Source of the DNA: Apricaphanius iberus
Lineage: Eukaryota > Chordata > Actinopteri > Cyprinodontiformes > Aphaniidae
Reading direction: 5' to 3'
Length of the DNA stretch: 64,000 bases
NCBI GenBank assembly: GCA_028564705.1
Contig: JAPXFQ010002814.1
Span: 434,001-498,000 of the forward strand
Shown here: one piece after another, positions 52,756 through 63,273 of the stretch
Position numbering within the stretch: position 1 is the first letter of the stretch
How the letters are laid out: every line of letters begins with the position of its first letter
The notes under the pieces: generated by a model
Database searches by the model: none
Told to the model about the DNA's origin: nothing
What the model saw: only the letters and a program-made list of their open reading frames with translations
Translations under genes and position numbers: made by a program

Positions 52756-54429
52756 CCTGTATTTCCCTCAAAGCCATGCAAATGTATTTCTAATTTTATG
52801 TAAGAGCTTGTGATTGATTTGTGGTTATTCAGTGTGCACTGATAAAAATGAGACTTAATGTTTTTACAAAAAAAGAAAAGGCAAAGGAACATCTTTATTT
52901 CCCCCATTATATATTGTATAGTGAAATTGACATATGGTATATCTAACAATTCTGTATCTGCTTTTTCCAGTTCTGTAAATAATCTTACATTTCACACTCA
53001 GTCTTCTGATGTGACTGTGTTCTTTTATATTATTATTTCTGGAATAGTTTTTTCCCCCCCTCTTTGTCTGGGGAGTCACAGTATCTAATTTGCTGTCACA
53101 TCTAATTTTGCTCTCATGCAGCTGTCAAGAAATTATATTAAAAGTGCTGTTTACTTGTAAGAAAATGGCTTTGATCAAAGCCGTTCTTCCACATCACTGT
53201 TCTAAAACCATGCATATCAACTGTATATTAAATGCCAGCCTAGTTGTTGAAGCCCTTTTTTCCACACAAAAACAAATGCTAAGATCGAGCTGATTAAGTA
53301 CATTGCCCTCTAACCTTCTGATTTTGTCCAATTGAAAACTTAACGCAGCAAGTCCTGATTGGCTCTGCATCTGCCTATTCTACTCCTTGATTCGGGGGGT
53401 GAGGTGGGGTTTTACTGGGATTAAGAGGTAGAGTCAGAGATAGGGAAATGTCAGAACTCACAGGGAACCAGTCAATACCCCGGGGGAGGACTGCGTTGAA
53501 ATGGATGGATACTCTGATAAAATGCAAGGACCTTCTTTAACATGTATTGTTCATGTTAAATCTTAGAATGTCACTCAACTTCCTCAGTGCCATGTCCCTT
53601 GACACACTTCATAAAGTTTTTCCCTTTTGCAGGGAGTCTCCTAATGTGCAGTGATAACGCTTTAGTGGGCTGGAATAATTTTGCTGAGATTACATGTTTG
53701 CAGCAGATCATGGCTGATTATGGATAATAGAAGGGTGTGGATGGTCTAATCATTAAGGCCGATTTAACCTTATTACCCTCAAAAGCATTTGTAGAGATTA
53801 TCATGGCTCTAATCAGAATACAGGATGCTCATCCACCTTTAAAATGTGTTTTTTTTTCCTAATATATACATCCCACGAGATGCAGTATTGCACATATTCA
53901 CACTTTACTTTCTTTTAATATTAATACTTCTGAACTGTTAATCTAACACGGTCACAAGTTAACACCATGCAAAATATGTGCAATGTTTGCACCTCATTCA
54001 AAGTTGAATAAGATTAGTGTACTGATTATTTCAATCTATATGAGGAGTTTATTGGCGCAGCTGCCAGTTGAGTGTAAAGAAGAGCAATCACCGGTGTGAA
54101 TCACAGGGGAGAGAAGAGAGCTTTTGACTTCCCCACATAAAGGCTGGGACCCTTAATACAGTGGGAAAGTAATGGCTTCTGACTTTGAGCTCGCTATGAA
54201 AAAATATAGCTTTTCCTTGGAAAATTTAATGTCCAAGAATACCTGATTAAATGCACATAACAATTTTCTATTTAATTTTTTAGGGGGAAATCTATCCAAA
54301 TCAGCTTTACTTTATGTGAAAAGCAAGTGTTCCTTATGCTGAATCATGAAGGAAATTTGAAAAGATGATTTATGATTCACAGAGGATTTGTGTGGGTTTT
54401 AGGTGTGGTTACTGCTAGACATTTAAATT
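52756..54429. other. Non-coding sequence, nothing recognised
   Basis: No supported gene. A GGGGGTGAGGTGGGG stretch occurs at about 53395-53409. Confidence 0.5.
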
Positions 54430-55400
54430 CAAACTATCAGTCGGAAAGGAACTGTCTGACTATGTGCATACGGCTAAAAGATCATGGATTTATACCTGTC
54501 TGGAAAGGGGTTCTGAAGCCATTTCTAAAGCTTCACAGCCATTATCGTTATTCACAGACAGAGAAAATATGGAACAGTGGTGAACCTTCCCAGAGATGGC
54601 TGACCTATCAAAATTACTCTGAGAGTTCATCCCTGATTCATCGAGGAGGTCACTAAAGTACCCAAAACGTCATCAAAAACACTACTGGGCTCACTATCTT
54701 CATTTGAAGTCGATGTTCATGATTCAATAAGAAGAGGCTGGGCAAAAATGACACTCCTGGCTGTAGAGGCAAGATTTGCTACTGACTAAAGGAACACAAA
54801 GGCCGATTTAATTTTTCAAAAAGTAACTGATGATGTTTCAGACCTTTGGAATAATATTCTGTGAACTGAAGGGATAAAAGGGTGTTTCATGTTACATCAG
54901 GCATAAAAGTAACACAGCATTACTGAAAAATGTAATTAACGGACATGTTGCTGATATTGTGATGGTCTGAAGCTCATTGCTGCTTTAAGACTTTATAAAA
55001 TTTGTGGAACTATGAAATCCGCTCTCTACCAGAAAATCTGTAGGAAAAATATCTGGAAATATCAGTTTGTGACCTTAAGATAAGGAACACTTGAGTTATG
55101 TAGTAGGATAATTATCTAAAACACACAAACCTCCACTGAAAGCAACACTACTTCTCATCACCTCTAAAAACTCTCTCTACAATTTAATGCAAATCACTAT
55201 TTAAAACAAATGGCAACCAATGGTTGCATAACAGGGTATATGAATTATCGGGGGATTTATTTTTCACACAGGATCAGGTTGATTTGGATAATGTTTTGCC
55301 ATAATAGATAATATTTAACATTTTATTTCCCATTGGTTATCTTTGTCTCATGTGCTAATTTCTTACATGTGCCATAATATTTTGTTACAAAAGATGAGTT
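54430..55400 (+). mobile_element. Heavily decayed Tc1-like transposon
   Basis: Sense-strand blocks of a transposase gene are in order. Early part: GGTGAACCTTCCCAGAGATGGCTGACC (about 54579-54605) and CATCGAGGAGGTCACTAAAG (about 54639-54658). Then AATAAGAAGAGGCTGGGCAAAAATG (about 54726-54750), AACACAAAGGCCGATTTAATTTT (about 54793-54815), GGCATAAAAGTAACACAGCATT (about 54900-54921), GTGATGGTCTGAAGC (about 54959-54973) and GTAGTAGGATAATTATCTAAAACACAC (about 55099-55125), the remains of the second-aspartate box. After a deletion come GGTTGCATAACAGGG (about 55223-55237) and TTTTTCACACAGGATCAGG (about 55259-55277), the usual 3' edge of this family. The open frame survives only as the 94-codon piece at 54372-54656. 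It is a different Tc1 lineage from the 49.4-kb copy and much older. Confidence 0.65.
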
Positions 55401-56164
55401 AAAAAGCTTTTTCACATACCTGTACATTAGTACACATTAGCCTTCATGGTATAGATCTATTTTCTGGAAAAAGCAGAAATAAGACCCACCCACCGCTCTT
55501 CATTTGTGTCGCTGTATTTTCCACCCTGGCTAAATTAGCTGCTCACAAATCTGGTCAGCTGTTTGTTGGAATGTAAAAGTAAAGACCTGAGAGCACAGCG
55601 GTTATGCAAAAAACAACAACACTCACAGGTGCAAACACTCAGACTGTGCAGTTATGGGCTGATGCCCACAGGGAAGAGCGAACACCTATGCATCGCTTAT
55701 ATCAATTACCATCAGGCCATTCAAGAATACACACCGGAGCTGCACAAGCATAGACATGCACAATATGTAGACTATCCTAGTTGTCCTTTTCTTCCCATTC
55801 CAGTCTTTGTTTCTCTGTGGGAGTGATTTGCCAGTAAGGTGGGGGAGTTAACACTCTGATGAGCAAACAACAACAGACTACCCAAAAATACATCTCGCGC
55901 CTCACACCGTCTCAGCCTTTGGTTGATCACACCCGGCATGAGCTCGGCTGACTGGAGATTGAGCAACTTGCGCTGTGCCTCTTGATGATAACTTGAAACC
56001 CACAGTGACATAAGGACTGGATGATAAAAAGCCACGGTGCATCCATCTGCTGTTATTTTTTTTCCTTCTTACTGCAATAGACAACACTCCCATTGTTCCT
56101 CTGAAACAAGGTTTGCAAAGTGCGCCCCGAATAATGTTCTGTTTATGTTTTTTTTCTTTGACAG
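55401..56164. other. Sequence upstream of the candidate coding exon
   Basis: No further exon recognised. It ends in a pyrimidine-rich stretch and ACAG at 56161-56164, which would serve as the 3' splice site of the exon at 56165. No TATA box or CpG-rich start region is obvious, so transcription probably begins further upstream. Confidence 0.4.
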
Positions 56165-56345
56165 ATTTTATTTGGGGAAAACATCTGGGATCAGATAAAG
56201 AAGATATTTTGGCCTTGTGGGAGGAGTGGCGCAGTGGAGGGAACTGTGCCATAGAGGAAGCAACCAATTGAGGCACTTGCCAGAGAAAGACTTAGCACTG
56301 AGCTCATCTGGGACTCTAAGCAGCGGGCGGTGAAGGAAGGAGGCC
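56165..56345 (+). other. Candidate 5' UTR part of first coding exon
   Basis: The stretch follows TGTTTTTTTTCTTTGACAG (56146-56164), a good polypyrimidine tract and AG acceptor. Its 181 nt contain no ATG at all, so the start at 56346 would be the first AUG. Purine-rich towards the start codon. If the acceptor is not used, the UTR extends further left. Confidence 0.45.
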
Positions 56346-56400
56346 ATGTGGACCGCACGCCTGCTAGTCCTCGCCAGCCTCTTTGCACCAGCCGCACTGG
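56346..56400 (+). CDS. Signal-peptide exon of a secreted or membrane protein, possibly latrophilin-3
   Basis: Eighteen codons plus one base: MWTARLLVLASLFAPAAL then G of a split glycine codon. The arrangement is a classic signal peptide: a charged arginine at residue 5 and a hydrophobic core LLVLASLFAPAAL. The start context GGAGGCCATGT has G at -3. The coding part stops at GTGAGT (56401-56406), a consensus 5' splice site in phase 1, the usual phase after signal-peptide exons. The peptide lines up without gaps with the signal of mammalian latrophilin-3 (MWPSQLLIFMMLLAPIIHA, from memory), sharing M-W, L-L, L and A-P. Latrophilin-3 is an adhesion GPCR at synapses with very long introns, which fits the lack of other exons here. 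Signal peptides are weak evidence, so the identity is tentative; many adhesion or receptor genes start similarly. The next exon is not in the window. Confidence 0.5.
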
Positions 56401-57317
56401 GTGAGTTAGTGTCCTTTAATCCAGCATTTGTCTCTGTGTGTGCATGTGGGCATAAAACATAGTCTTGCTTTGTTTTTGATTGGACATGGTTCGAAGCCCT
56501 ATCAGAATCATCTTTTCACTATGTTAGCCCCAGATTCTGTCAGTCATCTACAGTGAAATTCTCTGCTTTTTTCTGTCTTGTTTCCACATCTATCTCAGAC
56601 TAATTAGCAGTTTTTCTCCCCTCTTATTTCACTCTCTTAACTTCCTGAATTTTTTTACCTCATCATTTTCAGTCTTTTTGTATTTTTAAATCTGGGTATA
56701 TCTCCTACATTCACATAAAATAGTAATACTGCTTTAAAACTGCTATACTGACTTGCACCTTGAAAAATTTTTAACACAGCATAGGTATACATATTTTCTG
56801 GAGATAAAGAAAAGTGGTTCTGCCGCATTTGTCTAAGAACCTATGCCAATAACATGGCTCGGACCGAAACCAACAGTTGGACCATCTTGTTGTCTCAGTC
56901 ACCAGACGTGCGCACTTCCGCATTTACGTGGCAGGACCACTGGTGTGATAGGTTCTCCACTCAGTTATGTCAGAGAAGGAGAACCAGCCGGCTGCTACCA
57001 TGTCAACTTTAGGACAATCTACCAGAGTCCCAAAACGAAAAACGCAATGAGCAAACTGCAACTTGTCTTTTGTGATCTCTTGATTGCTGTAGCGATCATC
57101 GGGGTGTGGCCTAGGGATGATGGCCGACGGGAAGGGTTGAGTGTTCTCTGACTGTGTTTACCTTTTGAGTTAGCTGGTTTAGCAGATTTGGTATAGCAGC
57201 TTTGACTCCAAGTGTCGGAGATTCAAGATAACAATAACAGATACAAACTCATGATTCTTCTTTGTGGCAGAAACAAGTTGTGGCTTGTTTCTGAAACGGC
57301 TCTCATACAGTGACCTC
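56401..57317. other. Start of proposed first intron, with a GC-richer block
   Basis: The intron begins GTGAGT. The block at about 56805-57165 is richer in G+C and CpG than its surroundings and carries a 102-codon ORF (56843-57151) that I do not recognise; it may be an unidentified mobile element or a decayed gene fragment. No repeat ends were found. Confidence 0.4.
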
Positions 57318-58280
57318 CTATGGCTTTAATGTGCTTTATTGGGATTTTATGTTAGAGGTTCACACAAATAAATGCAAGTGGAAAGCAAATTATATGATAT
57401 AATAATGATATAATGACATAATTGATTTTGAAATGTTTTGTAAATAAAAATCTGAAATGGGTAACTTGAATTAGCATTCTGCCCCTTTACTCTAGTTGCC
57501 TTAAACAAAAAAATTATGCAGCCAAATGGTTTTAGTAGTCACCTGATTAGGAAATATGGTTTATATATTTGATCTGTTGTCAGTATAAATCCACCTGTTA
57601 TACAAAATAAGATATGCTAAACATCCCACAGGGTACTGTTCAGTCCATTATTCGATAGTATCCGGATTATAACAAAACTGCCTGCCTACCAAGACATGGC
57701 CATCCAAATCAAATGACAGGTCAGACAAGGAGAGCCTTAATTTGATAAGTCGAGAGGCTAATGGCAACTCTGGAGGAGCTACAGAGATTCACAGCTGAGA
57801 TAGAACTTTACTCAAAAGTAAGAGAAGGTGCTCTGGTCAATTTTTGTTGCCTACTTATGGCTGAATGTGGCTTAGTAGGTAGAATAGTTGTCTTGCAATC
57901 GGAGGGTTGTAATTCCAGCTTCCTCCTGTCACACGTTGATTTGCCCCTGGGCAAGGCACTTAATCCCAAATGGCCTACCGAGCTCTGTATCCGTGTATAA
58001 ATTTGTGCAAGTTTGTGAGTGTGAATTGTTGAATGTGGCTCCAGTGTAAAGCGATTTTGAGTGGTCAGTAAAACAATATATTTACTATTCGAGACATTCT
58101 CCAAATGCTCAGAACGGGAGGATTATTATTGCATGCCACACTTTTCTGATTTTTGCTTGTAATCAACTTCCTTCCACTTCAGAATTATGCATGACTTTGT
58201 GTTGATTTCTTACATAAACTCCTAATAAATTACACTGACATTTGTTGTTTCAATGTGACAAAATGTGTGTAAGGCCCTGT
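57318..58280 (+). mobile_element. Tc1-like relic interrupted by a SINE, inside the proposed intron
   Basis: The left end has TTTATTGGGATTTTATGTTAGAGG (about 57336-57359) and the right end has the matching inverted sequence CTTACATAAACTCCTAATAAATTACA (about 58210-58235). These are long, diverged inverted repeats of a Tc1 family common in fish. Between them is sense-strand transposase 5' sequence: TACTGTTCAGTCCATTATTCG (about 57634-57654), CTACCAAGACATGGCCATCC (about 57686-57705), GACAGGTCAGACAAGGAGAGCC (about 57715-57736) and GCAACTCTGGAGGAGCTACAG (about 57763-57783), coding for the DNA-binding part. It then jumps to GAAGGTGCTCTGGTCA (about 57825-57840), from the catalytic part. The C-terminal coding region is deleted. 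Confidence 0.7.
57843..58085 (+). mobile_element. Second type of tRNA-derived SINE, nested in the Tc1 relic
   Basis: The head has an A-box-like TGGCTTAGTAGG (57868-57879) and a B-box-like GGTTGTAATTCC (57905-57916). These are followed by GCCCCTGGGCAAGGCACTTAATCCC (about 57943-57967) and the tail region GTAAAGCGATTTTGAGTGG (about 58046-58064). This matches a very common fish SINE-like repeat with the phrase 'CTTGGGCAAGACACTTAA...GTAAAGCGCTTTGAG'. It is unrelated to the GATG-tailed family. Sequence on either side belongs to the Tc1 relic. No clear target duplication was found, so its borders are approximate. Confidence 0.65.
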
Positions 58281-60529
58281 GTATGTTTAGAAATATTCCA
58301 GATAAGTAAGGGAAGAAAAAATCATTATCTCTTCCTTCAAGCATTAAAATGGTAGGATTACTTGGAAATTAATTACTTATATTATACCTATACTAGGGGA
58401 TATAAACCAAGAGCACTTTAGCTGTAAAGTCTTGAATTTATTTAAATCTTGATTTTAAGAAGAAAATGATGTTAGTCCAGAGGTTTTTGGATGTTTATGA
58501 AGCCACAGTATAGCTGTAGGAAGTGTTCAGGAGAGCAATGGCCTTTTAAAATGGTAATTTGCAATGTCTGAAACTGTTAATGGGAAATATCAAGCTAATT
58601 CAACCTCTAAAGGGTGGGTTCAGTCTCCATTGATGATGATAGTAAGGCTCTCTGGTATCACCAGTTTTTCTTTACTGCCTAATAAAAAAAAGAGGTCAAG
58701 TCAGCAGTTTGTCATGCATCTCTTTAGAGATTGCTTTTGAATAAAAAATGTCAAATTTTAGTACTAGAGGATGTATGAGATACGACACTTGCATGTGTAA
58801 TGAGAATTCATTTGTGATAAGAAACTGCTGTTCATAATGCTGACTTGAACACACTGTTCTGACTAAAGTGGAATGAACACAGTGCTGTAATCAAGTGAGA
58901 GCTCTTGATGACTGAAGCTGTTGAGAAACAGTGTTGATGTTAGTAAAAAAAAAAAAAAAAAAAACGGTGAGCAAAACCAGCTTCTTGATTTAACCCTGAC
59001 TCCCAGCCTTTTGACTCCTTTTTTTACAGATTAGTTACTGTTTAACAGTTGTGTGCGTCTTTTGTCCGAATGATAATGTCTGTAAAATCCCCATCAGTAA
59101 GGGAAACAGGAAGTGCCAGAAATTAATAGTTAGACCAAGGTTTTGCTGATTTGAATCAGAAAGCGTCAAGGTTGTAAATATCACCTGCAGCTTTTCTGAC
59201 TTCTTCATAAAAACAAAGTTAAACTACAGGAATTTTATGAAAGAAAGATTCTAATTCAGATCTGAATATTTTCAGATTCTTTTTTGTTTTAGCAGGTTTG
59301 AAACTGACTTAAAGAATAACTTTCTACATTGATACCATAAACAGGCTAATTATAAGGCAGTAAAACATCAATAGATTGATGTCTTTCTACTTCTGAATTC
59401 TGTATTCCTTGGTATGGCAGAACAAAGACCGGCCTTAATCAGTGTTTCTGTTAAGGAGACTACACTGTTTAAAAAAAATTATGCACAATGCTTAAAAATT
59501 CCTATTTAGAAAATAAAAATAAACCACTACGCTTCAGCATACATGAAGAATATGAATTAGTACTGGAAAAACATAATTGCATTCTATTTTCTTCCTTTTC
59601 GTGATGCTGGCAGCAGCATTGCAAATCGTATGGAATACACTTAATTGAGCTGTCTTCAAATTTGCTGTTTTCAACTGAAATTATAAGACATGCTGCTAAA
59701 TAAGGTAAGGTTTCAATTTGCAAATATGATTTGAAGCATTTGAAACCAGATTAATTAAATGTTTTTGTAACCAGTTGATGTGAATGGTTTTCTTGCTTAA
59801 AGACACATTTGTAGATAACCTACTTCTTTCATTGAAATAAAATACAGTAAATAAATAAATAAATGTAAAACAATTGCTTTGAAAGTAGACTAATTACAAC
59901 TCTTCAATTAAAGCTGAAGAAAAGTTTATGTACATCCCAGGTTAAAAACAAAACTGTAAGCCGCAACCTACGTTCCTAGAGGACCTCTAACCATCTGAGG
60001 TTGGAGGAAGAGAATGAGCTGACTAAAAACTCCTGGGACTCTCTCAGCCACAGCCTCAGACTTATTTTAAATTAAGCCCACTGGTCAACCTGGAAGCGGT
60101 TAAAGTAACATTTTCTTCTAGTAAAAGAAAACGGTGTCTGTGTTGCTAATGAAACAAAAGTTACATGCTTTACATACAGATGGTTTAGGTTTAAGATGAG
60201 TTTTAAATCCAGATGATTATTCTTTGACCGTTTTGGAGTTTTAAGGATTACATTTTTATTTTTATCTGCACGTTTGATTTGAATTGATGTTTGCTGCAAA
60301 TGAGGAGTAATGATGCATTTATTGAAATTTACATTCAAGAAGTTCATTTGTAAAAAAAATAAAAACAAAAAAAAACCTTAAATAATTTGTTTTTTAGTTA
60401 TTATTTAGTTATTTTAAGTTATTCGTCTCAAAATGTGCTCAAATAAGACAAAGGGCTGCCCTGTGCTTCCAGACCGAACAAATCTAGTTTTGACGGTGCC
60501 AGTTCGCAACAAAACTTTCATTTTTTAAA
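58281..60529. other. Proposed intronic sequence, nothing recognised
   Basis: No supported exon. An A20 run lies at 58945-58964 and a short (AAAT)n at about 59850-59867. Confidence 0.45.
58945..58964. repeat. A20 homopolymer
   Basis: Twenty consecutive A residues. Confidence 0.9.
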
Positions 60530-60700
60530 ACAAAAACGTTTTTGTTGCCACAGCGGCCTTTATTGACAGTTGATAGTGCAGAGAGGGAGGAGAAGTGGGG
60601 GAATAGACACTCGGTAAATGTCCCAAAGGTGGAATCAAACTCAGGACAGCCTCTGAACACGGTGCGGCTGTCTTAACCATTACGACATGCGACACCCCCA
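60530..60700 (-). mobile_element. Third type of tRNA-derived SINE
   Basis: On the minus strand the head reads GGGGTGTCGCATGTCGTAAT then GGTTAAGACAGCCGCACC (60700 down to about 60663). A B-box-like GAGTTTGATTCC follows (about 60645-60634). The tail has CTATCAACTGTCAATAAAGGCCGC (about 60577-60554) before an A/T-rich end. The pattern 'tRNA-like head ... TCAATAAAGGCC' is a known type of fish SINE. Target duplication not resolved. Confidence 0.55.
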
Positions 60701-63120
60701 AATTTCTTTTCAATGCTTTAGTATACAAGCTGGTCCACTTCATACCCAGTTATTCAGAATCAAATTCAGTCCAAACTCAGTATTCAATTTAAAAAAAAAG
60801 TCATATAATCTGATCCGAGCCACTTCAGTGTAAAATATTTTATAGCAAAGTAGAATTCAGCTGCTACTCATTTGATTGGTGGTTAAAAAAAAAAAATAGA
60901 CAGCTAAGCACATAAACAATGAGCTATAATAAAATATCACATTGACAGAAATAGCTGCATCGTTGACTATGCCTGGGAAACATGTCTAAATACAGGATAA
61001 GTGGGCCAGATGTAACTGGAAGAAAAACTGAGATAACATGGTGATGACAGCCTTACCTGCAAATTATACTTGGTATCTGGAAAAATAAAGGAATTAAGAA
61101 ATGTGGTCACTTTTTCGACTGTGCCTATGTGAGTATAGTAGCTTTAATGAAGACATGATATTGTTCTGTGGAGGAAAAAATAAATAAATGATATGCTTAT
61201 AAAAATTAATTCTGAGAATCAAAGCGATTCACAAGTTCAAAAAACGGTAATTTTTTTTTAAACTTAGTTTGCCATTTTTTACAGTTAAAATAGGGAAAAA
61301 AATCCAGACAGCTTTTTTAAGGCTTAATTCTGAAAGTGTTGATACAGTTTTTTCCTGGTAAACTGTTCCTCACCCAGCGTTAAGTCTTTGAATTGCAGCC
61401 ATATTGTAAGAAAACAGCTAAAAAAATGTATTTAATAGCAATGACCCATATCTATATCAAACTGGATCAGACTAAATCGAATCGTGATAATCAATTCTAA
61501 ATTTTGAGAACCGGAATTGAATGAATTCTTGAAATTTGAATCGATACCCATATCGATACATATAAAAACTATATTGGCTTATTTTTCTCCACTTTTAATT
61601 ACATGCTGTTTATAACTGTCTAGTTATCCATATGTAAGCTGAATGAAGTTGGTTGTAGTTTCTTGTTTTTGATAAATGCAGACATGGGCCAGTTATTTTT
61701 GACGTTCCACGTATGTAGTTTTTACATAAAAACAAGTAGATCAGTGAAAACATGGTGTGAATTTACTTTCATCTAATATTTTGGCGTTGTTTGCTGTTTA
61801 TTTGATTAACTTTGTAATCTTCAGATATGACGGACTTCAGTACAGAACTGCATTTCTAATCCTATGGATCAAATGGTGCTTTTAACCTCATGTTAGCGTT
61901 TACATAAAGCCACATTAGAGGTATATGCATATATCAATCCAAATGTTAACATTATTTGCTTAGGGCCAAAAAATTGAAATAGTCACAGGTTAGATGGGAG
62001 TGTAGCATCATTTCTACATGCTACATGCAGAATTGTGCATTTATGGTTACGCTTTAAGTAACACAAGACAAGCCACAGTTACAGTTTTGATGCCATTTTT
62101 TAAAATCATACATTTGAGAAACCTAACTAGAAAAATTAGTTGTCAGAAGTAGATTTCTAAAATTGCAGGCTGCAGAACTCTCCAGGGTAAATACATACCT
62201 TATCAGTTATAAATTATAAATAAGTCACTAGATTTCCTGGAATATAGACATGTGGACATCAGACTGTTGGTTTTGTTTTCTTTGGATGAAGGGGTTGAAA
62301 TATTACCACCACGAAACACGATCCAAGTATTTTACGCAAGAGAAATTGGTTGACACGTTGTGAATTATCAGAAGTATTTAGCAAGAAAGACGATTCGGTG
62401 CCCCCCCACCTCCCCATTTGCTATACGCAGATGAGACCAGATGTTTCCAGTGAAGTGGATTGCAGCTGGGGAAGCTTTAGTGGGAATATTTACCCCAGTG
62501 TCATTGTGTGTATAAGAGTTGCTGGAGATGTGCAGTCTGGGGGGATGGAAGCACATTTTTGTTGTCGCTGCAGTCTATTTTGTCTGTATGTGGCTGCTGA
62601 CAGACAGAAACAGCTTTGTTTCACCCATATGATTTCATTAACATTTACTAATTGCAGCATGTGTGCAGAAAAATGCATACATATCCAGCAAAAGGTCACA
62701 GCTCAAGCTGAACAGCAGTTTTTCTGTCTAAATGTTCGAGTACTGAAATGAATTCTGTTGCTGCAGCTAAATTGACGAAGGTGTAGAAATGCATACAGTA
62801 GAGCAGTAGGTGTTGTTTGTCTTTCCGGGTTTATGTGCTTCCTTGCCATCAATGCTTGCGAGAGTGTCTGGAAAGTCTTGGAAGATTAATAAAAAGTTCC
62901 ATCACAGAAGTTGTCACTGAGTCGAAAAATAAGCAAAACGCACCATAGTCATTGTTTTGGTTGCATTGAATAACAACGAAAAAGGCAATGCCTAGAAGAG
63001 TGCAGCCACGCCTGAGCAGCACATTAATCATGTTCCTTTGCATGCGAAATGCTCCAGGAAGGATTTTATATTCATTCCGCTTAATACCGCCCCACGGAGT
63101 CAGGAGATGCAGCCGCTATA
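60701..63120. other. Proposed intronic sequence, nothing recognised
   Basis: No supported exon. The 133-codon ORF at 62350-62751 has no recognisable domain, overlaps ORFs on the other strand and lacks supporting splice sites. Confidence 0.45.
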
Positions 63121-63273
63121 ATGGATGACGGCTCGAGAAACAGTGGAAGTGACGGGAGCGTGAAGTCTGACGTGCATTTTTCACGGTCAGATACAAGTGC
63201 ATACATCAAGCCTGGAAGCAGATACCATACGGCTCAGGAGAGGGAGAACTGCTATGAAATGAGGGATGGGTAA
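63121..63273 (+). CDS. Weak candidate small ORF or alternative first exon, 50 codons
   Basis: An ATG with A at -3 and G at +4 opens a 50-codon frame beginning MDDGSRNSGSDGSVKSDVHF and ending YEMRDG-stop. The composition is hydrophilic, rich in Ser, Asp and Arg, like a cytosolic or disordered N-terminus, with no signal peptide. A GTAAAA donor-like site overlaps the stop (GATGG/GTAAAAAG at about 63266-63276), so it could instead be spliced before the stop and serve as an alternative first exon. I recognise no family. G+C is higher than in the flanks. Chance occurrence of a 50-codon frame is common, so support is weak. Confidence 0.2.
   Translation: MDDGSRNSGSDGSVKSDVHFSRSDTSAYIKPGSRYHTAQERENCYEMRDG

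Noticed and set aside
56191..56397. Minus-strand ORF across the candidate exon
   Set aside because: Shadow of the plus-strand signal-peptide exon; it has no splice or domain support.
62350..62751. 133-codon ORF, Cys-rich
   Set aside because: No recognisable domain or signal peptide, competing ORFs on the other strand, no acceptor/donor pair; length is within chance for 64 kb on six frames.
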